From Fimbriimonadales bacterium (GTDB lineage: Bacteria > Armatimonadota > Fimbriimonadia > Fimbriimonadales > Fimbriimonadaceae): a stretch of DNA of 11,922 bases. Location of the stretch: NCBI GenBank assembly GCA_026392145.1, contig JAPLCS010000242.1, positions 1-11,922 on the forward strand. Direction: 5' to 3'. Positions 6,211 through 11,922 of the stretch are shown here, one piece after another (position 1 is the first letter of the stretch; each line of letters begins with the position of its first letter). Both the position numbers and the translations under genes were made by a program. Below the pieces are notes generated by a model. It saw only the letters and a list, made by a program, of their open reading frames with translations, ran no database searches and was not told the origin of the DNA.

Positions 6211-7029
6211 TTGTTGAAGCAATTAGAGACTTCAGCTGCCCACAAGGGGTACCTGAAGCATGTAGGCACGTTAAGAGTATCGGGAAGTTTTTCTACCCAT
6301 TTTGACATTGAAGTCATTTGTCTATTAAAAGGATCGCTCACCTACATCGTTGGCCGATCCGAAGTTGCGATGAACATCCCAGGTCGGATTCATACATTTT
6401 GGGGAGCCACTCCACATCGATTTTCAGAAGCAGAACGAGATACAGAGATTGCTATCTTCCGAATTCCACTGGCATCCTTTGCACTTTGGGAGTCTTCAAA
6501 ACACCACATCAGTTCACTTGTTGACGGAAGCATCTTAACTGATGGGGGTCGAACAGCAACACCCGAAAAGATTCTTCAGTGGTCAGATGAACTTGAATCG
6601 ACTAACTCCAACCTAGTAAACGCCTCAATCATGGAAATTCAGGCAATGGTGTGGAGATCCAATATTTTATCAACTACCAAAAAGACTTCCGCAGCTACAA
6701 GCTCTGATATTGATGCAGTTATTGCGATGTCCAAATTTATCTTTGGAAACCTCGAAGCAGTTCTCAATTCACAGCAAGTAGCCAAAGCCGTTGGACTACA
6801 CCCCAACTATGCAATGAGAATATTCAAAAAGATTGCGGGAATGACAATCCAAGAATATGTGGTTGCTCACCGAGTCTCAACAGCTCAAAGACTTCTTCTT
6901 ACCGATTCGGAACCAATAGAGATAGTCGGTAAGCGATCAGGATTCCAAAGCACGAGCCAATACTACGCTGTGTTCAAACAACAGACTGGATTATCACCGC
7001 TTCAATATCGTAAAAAATATGCTGCTTAA
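6211..7029 (+). CDS. AraC/MelR-like transcriptional regulator
   Basis: The 272 residues divide into an N-terminal cupin-like ligand or effector domain and a C-terminal AraC double helix-turn-helix. The cupin part contains HFDIEVICLLKGSLTYIVG (30-48), PGRIHTFWGATPHRF (57-71) and a following strand. The 'GSLTY....PGR...FW...PH' pattern is the MelR-like one, suggesting a sugar or glycoside signal, but the ligand is not determined by sequence. The DNA-binding half runs from about 167 to 270: first helix-turn-helix around AKAVGLHPNYAMRIFKKIAG (191-210), second around EIVGKRSGFQSTSQYYAVFK (237-256), closed by GLSPLQYRK. Its stop codon overlaps that of the convergent phosphorylase gene (shared TTAA at 7026-7029). 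It may regulate the adjacent leftward nucleoside-salvage genes or a distant target; only proximity suggests the former. Confidence 0.9.
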   Translation: MLKQLETSAAHKGYLKHVGTLRVSGSFSTHFDIEVICLLKGSLTYIVGRSEVAMNIPGRIHTFWGATPHRFSEAERDTEIAIFRIPLASFALWESSKHHISSLVDGSILTDGGRTATPEKILQWSDELESTNSNLVNASIMEIQAMVWRSNILSTTKKTSAATSSDIDAVIAMSKFIFGNLEAVLNSQQVAKAVGLHPNYAMRIFKKIAGMTIQEYVVAHRVSTAQRLLLTDSEPIEIVGKRSGFQSTSQYYAVFKQQTGLSPLQYRKKYAA

Positions 7030-8342
7030 GCTGGACGAACAACAATTGGAAGAGGGAGTACCGGTGCATTTTGCACCTGGATGGCCATTAGCAACCACTC
7101 TTTTGCATACTCCAACTGCTCAGATGATTGAGCGTGAATTGTAGCGAGTGGCTGTCCTACTGTGACAAAATCGCCGACCTTAACATGAAGTTCTAGACCT
7201 ACAGCTAGATCAATCTCGTCGGCTTTTGACTTTCTTCCCGCACCAATCTCAAGAGCAATCTCACCTATGATTTTCGCATCAACTTTAGCGACACATCCAC
7301 TGGTATGGGTTGTATAAATTTCCTGTAAAGTCGATCGAGGAAGCCAAGAGTCATCGGTCAAATCAACAGTACCGCCCTGAGCAGCTATCCACTGTCGAGC
7401 TTTTTCAAGCGCCCGCCCACTCTGAAGTGTATCTTCAATCCTTGCCAACGCCTCACTGCCACTTCCTGCCATGCCACTGACCCTCAACGCAAGGGCTCCA
7501 AAATAGCGGCACAATTCACGGAAACGCTTTGAATTGGAGGAAAGCTCAGATTCAGGTAACGAGAGGACCCGTATCGCCTCTTGGACTTCAAGTGCATTTC
7601 CAACCGCTGAACCCAACGGCTGATTCATGTCCGTTATAGCAGCAAAAACCTTGAGCCCGGCTTGCTGACCAACTCGCGTAAGCGCAGCTGCAAGTTTTTC
7701 AGCATGATCAATGGTAGGGTTAAATGAACCTGTACCGCACTTCACGTCCAACACCACCGTTTCTGCACCGCCAGCGATTTTCTTGGACAGAATGGAACTA
7801 ACAATCAATGGAAGTGAGCCAACAGTCTCAGTCACATCTCTCAATGCATACAGTGCTTTATCAGCGGGAGCCAAGTAGTGGGACTGTCCAGCGACGGCAA
7901 TTCCAATTTTCTTTGCCTGGGCGACCATATCAGCAGGAGTCAAATTGGAGGAAAATCCTGGAATACATGTAAGTTTGTCAATAGTCCCACCGGTAATTCC
8001 TAGACCTCGACCACTCATTTTTATGACCGACAATCCGCAGGCCGCCAACAAAGGTGCCAGAACCAAGGTGGTTTTGTCACCAACTCCACCCGTGCTGTGC
8101 TTATCAACCCAAGGCTTCGGAACGCCAGTCAGATCTACGTGCTCACCACTCTTTGCCATCGCGAGAGTAAACATGGCAGTTTCGGCATCGGTTAAAGGCT
8201 TCAAGTAAGCCGCCATGAGCCACGCCGAAAGTTGATAATCGGGAATCTCACCACTTGCCGCTCCATTAGCAATGGCACGAAGTTCTTCTTCCGAATGGGC
8301 AATGCCCTCTCTTCGTTTAGCAATGATTGTTCTGAAGTCCAT
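7026..8342 (-). CDS. deoA: Pyrimidine-nucleoside/thymidine phosphorylase
   Basis: This cytoplasmic enzyme cleaves (deoxy)pyrimidine nucleosides with phosphate to give free base and (deoxy)ribose-1-phosphate. The 438 residues have the full family layout. The alpha domain is followed by the phosphate-binding KHSTGGVGDK (81-90, with H82) and the signature SGRGLGITGGTIDKL (110-124), where the last consensus Glu is Thr125. Catalytic-type residues R168 (ALRDVTETV), S183 and K187/K188 (SSILSKK) are present. A PYNP C-terminal beta domain spans about 345-415. Length matches bacterial PyNP/DeoA rather than the longer archaeal AMP phosphorylases. Whether it prefers thymidine or also accepts uridine cannot be settled by eye. 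It is last in the leftward unit, 40 bases after the small membrane-protein gene. No Shine-Dalgarno is visible before the ATG. The 40-base leader carries a GCTAGT direct repeat of unknown meaning. Confidence 0.95.
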   Translation of the reverse strand: MDFRTIIAKRREGIAHSEEELRAIANGAASGEIPDYQLSAWLMAAYLKPLTDAETAMFTLAMAKSGEHVDLTGVPKPWVDKHSTGGVGDKTTLVLAPLLAACGLSVIKMSGRGLGITGGTIDKLTCIPGFSSNLTPADMVAQAKKIGIAVAGQSHYLAPADKALYALRDVTETVGSLPLIVSSILSKKIAGGAETVVLDVKCGTGSFNPTIDHAEKLAAALTRVGQQAGLKVFAAITDMNQPLGSAVGNALEVQEAIRVLSLPESELSSNSKRFRELCRYFGALALRVSGMAGSGSEALARIEDTLQSGRALEKARQWIAAQGGTVDLTDDSWLPRSTLQEIYTTHTSGCVAKVDAKIIGEIALEIGAGRKSKADEIDLAVGLELHVKVGDFVTVGQPLATIHAQSSEQLEYAKEWLLMAIQVQNAPVLPLPIVVRPA

Positions 8343-8382
8343 AAAAAACGTTTAATACGTGGCTAGTCGAAAGCTAGTAAGT

Positions 8383-8724
8383 CTATTTTAGAAGCCTTTG
8401 CTTAACCAGCAAATTCTTAGTTGCCATCCATGTCAACACTATAAAGCACATAGGAAGAATAAGCACAATCCCAACGAATTCAAACACAGAACCTTTCTTA
8501 ACCTTTGACCTGCCTGGAGCTAACATTACAGGTATCAAGAATGCCAAAGGTAGCCCTAACAAGAGCAGAATTCCACTTCGAATAGATTGCACAGAATAGT
8601 CTTGCGACCCAAGAGACCACGAGACAGGTACTAACCAGATAACACCTGCGAGTAACGATGCTGAAAGCAAGTACCACCCAGCACGCTGTTCTCCTTTCCT
8701 GTGCAATTCCTCAAGGGGGTTCAT
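8383..8724 (-). CDS. Small membrane protein, three predicted helices, unknown function
   Basis: I do not recognise this 113-residue protein. It begins MNPLEELHRKGEQRAG, a charged amphipathic N-terminus, then shows three hydrophobic segments at about 17-36, 49-69 and 80-100, separated by a short loop and by a basic stretch (GRSKVKKGS, 71-79). It ends with a basic tail (KNLLVKQRLLK). By the positive-inside rule the loop between helices 2 and 3 is cytoplasmic; the orientation of the termini is uncertain. Its ATG overlaps the mtnA stop as ATGA (8721-8724), so it is translationally coupled to the isomerase and belongs to the same transcript. The coupling and codon continuity argue that it is real. 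A role in transport or anchoring is only conjecture. Confidence 0.75.
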   Translation of the reverse strand: MNPLEELHRKGEQRAGWYLLSASLLAGVIWLVPVSWSLGSQDYSVQSIRSGILLLLGLPLAFLIPVMLAPGRSKVKKGSVFEFVGIVLILPMCFIVLTWMATKNLLVKQRLLK

Positions 8725-9698
8725 TTCAAAATGTCTCGAAAATTATAGGGTGGGGCAAAATTGCCCTTTTCGGTGATGATATACGAAATGAGTTCTCCTG
8801 GGGATACATCGAATCCTGGATTAAACACAGGACACCCTTCTGGTGCCACCGGTACATCTTCAATATGGGTTATTTCTGTAGCCGAACGCTCCTCAATAGG
8901 AATATGCGAACCATCTGGCAAGGTGGGATCAAAAGTTGAACTTGGCGCAGCAATATAGAAAGGAATCCCATGGTGATTTGCTAACACCGCGAGCATGTAG
9001 GTTCCTATTTTATTGGCAGTATCACCGTTCGCAGCAATTCTATCCGCACCAGCAATCACACAGTCAACTTTCCCAGCCACCATCAATGACGCCGCCATTC
9101 CATCGGAAATCGAATGGAATGGTATTCCATCGTGCATCAGTTCAAAAGCGGTAAGCCGTAACCCCTGTTGCCTTGGTCTGGTCTCGCAACTCCAAACGTG
9201 GATTTGCTTGCCTTCCTGGTGTGCAGACCGAATCACTCCAAGTGCAGTGCCATGTCCAGCAGTTGCAAGTGCACCCGTATTACAGATGGTCATGATGTTT
9301 GCTCCATGTGGAATCAATTGAGCACCATTTCGGCCAATGCTCAAGTTCATTTCTAAATCCTCTGATTCGATACTCCTTGCCTCCGCCAAAATAACCTCTG
9401 GCTCTGAACTTCTAAGATCTCTAATTCGATCTAAAGCCCAAAATAAATTCACCGCAGTCGGTCTGCTTGCCCGCAACACAGCATCAGCCTCCACAAGGTC
9501 AGCACCAGAAAATGCTGCAAGTGCCATACCGTATGCCGCAGCTATTCCGATTGCCGGCGCACCTCGAACCACCATATCGCGAATTCCTTCTGCCACACTA
9601 TCAGCGGTCGAATAAGAAATCCACGATTGCTGGTGGGGAAGAATACGCTGGTCGAGCATCTCCAGCGTGCCATCTTTCCAAATGAGAGGCTTAAGCAC
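8721..9698 (-). CDS. mtnA: S-methyl-5-thioribose-1-phosphate isomerase (MtnA family)
   Basis: MtnA converts 5-methylthioribose-1-phosphate to the ribulose form in methionine salvage; homologues also act on 5-deoxyribose-1-phosphate. The 325-residue sequence (family usually near 340-350) shows LDQRILP (15-21), MVVRGAPAIGIAAAYGMAL (42-60), CNTGALATAGHGTALG (139-154, carrying the catalytic-type Cys139), ETRPRQQGLRLTAFEL (172-187), GADRIAANGDTANKIGTY (217-234, with catalytic-type Asp219) and FNPGFDVSP (292-300). These fit MtnA better than the archaeal ribose-1,5-bisphosphate isomerases or eIF2B subunits. It starts at GTG 9698, two bases after the DUF429 stop, with AAAGGGG about 12 bases upstream inside that gene. 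No mtnK, mtnP or later methionine-salvage genes are in view, but a nucleoside phosphorylase is two genes downstream. The context suggests pentose-1-phosphate salvage. Confidence 0.93.
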   Translation of the reverse strand: MLKPLIWKDGTLEMLDQRILPHQQSWISYSTADSVAEGIRDMVVRGAPAIGIAAAYGMALAAFSGADLVEADAVLRASRPTAVNLFWALDRIRDLRSSEPEVILAEARSIESEDLEMNLSIGRNGAQLIPHGANIMTICNTGALATAGHGTALGVIRSAHQEGKQIHVWSCETRPRQQGLRLTAFELMHDGIPFHSISDGMAASLMVAGKVDCVIAGADRIAANGDTANKIGTYMLAVLANHHGIPFYIAAPSSTFDPTLPDGSHIPIEERSATEITHIEDVPVAPEGCPVFNPGFDVSPGELISYIITEKGNFAPPYNFRDILK

Positions 9699-9700
9699 TT

Positions 9701-10519
9701 CTAAAAGGTACCCCTTTCAGCTTGAATCACAGGCGTGTAAACCGTCCATCCCTCAAGTTCGTCAACTCCATCCGGCACCAGCAACAAGTTTGCGTTCAGC
9801 TTTTTAAATCCATCAAATGCTTCATAAGCACCAATAAGTGCATCCAAAAAATCTCCAAGGCCATCATCAAGCACCTTCGCTTTATCAACATCACTTACCA
9901 GAATAGGGAGCTTTCCAAGCACTTTTGCCCGTAACTCTGCCTTGCTCTGATGACTGTTTGTTACGTTACGCGAGGGGTTCTTATACGACTTCCAAGCGAT
10001 AACTGTCCGAACAAAAGGGGTGCAATAAATCTCAAAAATAGTAGTTGAAGAAGTTGCCAATCTTACCGGCCAAATAGACGCTTGTGATCGAGCAAGAATC
10101 GGAATCAGAATCGGCGGATTAAACATCTTCATTGAGGACACCGACTCTGTTACTCTATCCGCACTGCGTAGCGGCTCCTTTTGGCCAGCAGGTCGAAGTC
10201 GACGAAAGTCATCCGCAAACGACAAAATCCGTTCAAGTCCCAACGCTTCGATCTGATGCGCTTGAGCTGTCCAATCACCAATCAAGCCCAAAGCATCCCT
10301 AAACTCTGGTGGATATCCAAACGGCGCATCAATCCCAACCACTGAGTCAGTTAACTCACCAATCCACTGCTCAAAATCGGTCAACGTCTCGAGCAAGACG
10401 AATTCATTGAGAAAGAGCTTCTTTTCTCCACTTTTATCAGCATGCTCTCTACACACAGAGATAACTAACGGCTTCCTTTTAGATGGTGAACTAGTAAAGT
10501 CCACACCATAAAATTTCAT
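9701..10519 (-). CDS. DUF429 family protein (predicted RNase H-like fold)
   Basis: The 272 residues carry the sparse motifs of DUF429: an opening strand with an acidic residue (KFYGVDFTSSP, D7), VVGIDAPFGYPPEF (60-73, D64), a mid-protein FEIYCTPF (162-169, E163 where the family has 'E.YP') and a late DFLDALIGAYEAF (223-235, D226). The spacing of these acidic residues agrees with the RNase H-like fold predicted for this family, so a nucleic-acid or nucleotide-related enzymatic role is possible but unproven. No signal peptide or membrane segment is seen. Its ATG overlaps the stop of the upstream gene as ATGA (10516-10519), and mtnA follows after two bases, so it is embedded in the unit and translationally coupled. 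No independent Shine-Dalgarno is visible. Confidence 0.75.
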   Translation of the reverse strand: MKFYGVDFTSSPSKRKPLVISVCREHADKSGEKKLFLNEFVLLETLTDFEQWIGELTDSVVGIDAPFGYPPEFRDALGLIGDWTAQAHQIEALGLERILSFADDFRRLRPAGQKEPLRSADRVTESVSSMKMFNPPILIPILARSQASIWPVRLATSSTTIFEIYCTPFVRTVIAWKSYKNPSRNVTNSHQSKAELRAKVLGKLPILVSDVDKAKVLDDGLGDFLDALIGAYEAFDGFKKLNANLLLVPDGVDELEGWTVYTPVIQAERGTF

Positions 10520-11709
10520 TTGAAAAGCAACCGAATAGCAGCACGTGGCCCTGTTTTAACCACTCGACTCAATTGAGTTGCCATAATGGCCTTCCCCTCC
10601 TGCTCAATCGCCTCATCGATTAACTTAACAGGTTGAGCATCATCTAAAAAATCTACCAAAAGTTCTTTCCGTCTTTCACTTAGTTGGGTCAATCTCGCTA
10701 CAAAGGGAGATTGAATCTGAACTTGAAAGTCGTTCAGATTCCCGGTTTGAGCCCGATCACTTTCTAAAGTTCCAAGTTTGCCAAGCTCAACTTTCACCGC
10801 TTCCAATCTATTAGCGGGGAACAGTAAAAATGCACCATGCAGCTCCACGTCCCCACTCTCCAAAACGTGTTCAAAAATCCGACCAGAACCACCCATTGAG
10901 TTTGCAACGATACTCGCACGAATCGAGGCAGCTTTGGGATCATCGGCATTGCACTTTATCGCCAAATAAACTTCGTTGTCAGAAGATTCAACTGTCGTGC
11001 TCGTACTCACCATCCCTGGCTTTTGAGAAAGAACGGGTTTGCTATTCCCTGTCTGCTTAACTCCTCGAATATCGGGCAACTGCTGGCTCGTTGCAGGATC
11101 AAGCGGAACAACCTCGCCAGAGGCTGTAACCCCAAACGACTTAAACTCGCCATTCAGCGGCTTAGGTATGGAGCTCCCTTGAGCATTGGCCATCCGTTCA
11201 ACCATTTTTGCTTGGATGGCAGTCGGTGGCAAAGGAAAGCCTCCATTCAACGGTTTCCATGGGTCGTACTCTTCAACCGAATTCAACTCACGAAACTTGA
11301 TCTGATAAGCGACGGCACTCTTATCCGGCATCTTTGCTGCCTTCATAGCTCCATCAACCTGGTTAAAAACTCCACCATCAATGGGAACATTGGTCTCAGG
11401 CGAAGCAACGGAAGATGTCTGCCCATTGGGTTTATTGGCGGATGGACCTGAATCAGCAACGTATTTTCCCGCGATTACGCCAGCCAATAAACATCCCATA
11501 GCAATGAACAATCGATGACGATAAAATGGTTCAAGTAGAGGACCACGAGCCGCCTTCTCCCGCGACATCACTTCTTCAAAGGCATTGGGATTGATTGGTT
11601 CAGGAGTTGTTTTTTGAACAGGTTGACTACTGATGACTCGATTCATAGGCGTCTTGCTTCCGCTTTGCGAGGCTTCATAGGATGGCAAGTTCGGAGGATT
11701 CGGTTCCAT
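10516..11709 (-). CDS. Single-pass membrane protein with DUF4349-like extracytoplasmic region, function unknown
   Basis: The 397-residue protein has a Pro/Ser/Thr-rich N-terminus (1-45), a short charged segment, one transmembrane helix at about 67-84 (LFIAMGCLLAGVIAGKYV) and a long, mostly low-complexity exported part. Residues 245-370 look ordered. FLLFPANRLEAVKVELGKLG (294-313), then TLESDRAQTGN and a helical RLTQLSERRKELLVDFLDDA (339-358), mimic the DUF4349 arrangement of 'PA.RLD.AL..L..LG.V......G.....' followed by a coiled coil. The layout recalls bacterial proteins with a cytoplasmic tail, one membrane helix and an external sensor-like domain, but no anti-sigma zinc motif is seen. It is the first visible gene of the leftward unit and is coupled to DUF429 by ATGA. 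ATG 11709 lacks an obvious Shine-Dalgarno. The DUF4349 likeness is weak and by eye. Confidence 0.7.
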   Translation of the reverse strand: MEPNPPNLPSYEASQSGSKTPMNRVISSQPVQKTTPEPINPNAFEEVMSREKAARGPLLEPFYRHRLFIAMGCLLAGVIAGKYVADSGPSANKPNGQTSSVASPETNVPIDGGVFNQVDGAMKAAKMPDKSAVAYQIKFRELNSVEEYDPWKPLNGGFPLPPTAIQAKMVERMANAQGSSIPKPLNGEFKSFGVTASGEVVPLDPATSQQLPDIRGVKQTGNSKPVLSQKPGMVSTSTTVESSDNEVYLAIKCNADDPKAASIRASIVANSMGGSGRIFEHVLESGDVELHGAFLLFPANRLEAVKVELGKLGTLESDRAQTGNLNDFQVQIQSPFVARLTQLSERRKELLVDFLDDAQPVKLIDEAIEQEGKAIMATQLSRVVKTGPRAAIRLLFK

Positions 11710-11922
11710 AGCAAAGTTAACAGGTCAATCAATTCAACTAATAGAAGTTTCCACTCTATAAATCGGTTAAAAATTCCCAATTCATAACTTTCTACCCGCT
11801 AAGCAGCGAACTGTTTCCCACAGAAATTCATTGTAATGGAGATTCCGTGCTATCTTTCTCATACTTTGCATTTATTTCGCTGTCATTCTCGCGTAACCCT
11901 AACTAAACTCACCCTTGCGTTA
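11710..11922. other. Upstream region of the leftward operon, no gene seen
   Basis: These 213 bases precede the first gene of the leftward unit. They are AT-rich near the gene and presumably hold its promoter, but no -35/-10 pair with convincing spacing was found; reading leftward, TTGGGA and TATAGA are only 14 bases apart. CTGT and ACAG arms surround TTCCC near 11811-11823. A plus-strand frame from ATG 11836 is open to the window edge (29 codons) but has no Shine-Dalgarno and too little sequence to judge. Confidence 0.5.

Noticed and set aside
8721..9698. Ribose-1,5-bisphosphate isomerase or eIF2B-like subunit instead of MtnA
   Set aside because: The GADRI...NGDTANKIGTY, ETRPRQQG and RGAPAIG motifs match bacterial MtnA.
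11023..11451. Plus-strand open frame of 142 codons opposite the first leftward gene
   Set aside because: It is antisense to a gene whose protein has a membrane helix and ordered region and is ATGA-coupled to its neighbour; the plus-strand product looks random.
11895..11905. Telomere-like TAACCCTAAC at the window end
   Set aside because: A single short occurrence; no repeat array and no sign of a linear replicon end.
11836..11922. Possible start of a rightward gene at the window edge
   Set aside because: Only 29 open codons, no Shine-Dalgarno and no signal peptide or family resemblance; cannot be supported without the next bases.

Overview
The window reads as bacterial chromosome: no mobile element, phage gene, CRISPR array, tRNA or rRNA was found. 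It holds ten genes: five on the left/centre plus strand, one more plus-strand regulator, and five minus-strand genes on the right (the first plus-strand gene is cut by the window edge, giving eleven coding regions in all). The ARC/Mpa-type proteasomal ATPase, the DUF1573-like and multiheme cytochrome pair, moderate GC by eye, and poor Shine-Dalgarno sequences in front of most genes suggest a Gram-negative-type lineage that carries bacterial proteasome genes. Armatimonadota (Fimbriimonadia-like) is my best guess, with Planctomycetota or Verrucomicrobiota-like groups as alternatives. This is inference from gene content only.

Left block (1-1705, plus): the C-terminal part of a DUF1573-like secreted protein, then a secreted tetraheme c-type cytochrome fused to a degenerate metallophosphatase-like domain. 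They are probably co-transcribed and act outside the cytoplasmic membrane.

Replication-like block (1706-2923, plus): a short AT-rich stretch with two tandem DnaA boxes (one perfect TTATCCACA), A-rich sequence, three 10-bp tandem repeats and a possible promoter. It leads into a divergent DnaA-family AAA+ protein. This looks like an origin of replication or a DnaA-controlled promoter, but the DnaA-like protein has lost the usual DNA-recognition residues.

Signalling and proteolysis block (3016-6112, plus): a CBS-GGDEF protein with a novel-looking C-terminal domain, then an ARC-type AAA+ ATPase (coiled coil, OB folds, AAA+) that stands alone, without pup, dop, pafA or 20S proteasome genes in view, and without the usual C-terminal proteasome-docking residues. 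A 17-bp palindrome containing a TTATTCACA box overlaps its stop codon.

Regulator (6211-7029, plus): an AraC/MelR-like cupin-HTH regulator starting at TTG. Its stop codon overlaps that of the convergent operon.

Right block (11709 down to 7026, minus): a tight five-gene transcription unit with ATGA overlaps or very short gaps. In order: a single-pass membrane protein with a DUF4349-like extracytoplasmic part, a DUF429 protein, methylthioribose-1-phosphate isomerase (MtnA), a small three-helix membrane protein, and a pyrimidine-nucleoside/thymidine phosphorylase. The two enzymes suggest nucleoside and 5-deoxy/methylthio-pentose phosphate salvage. The last 213 bases are the upstream region of this unit.
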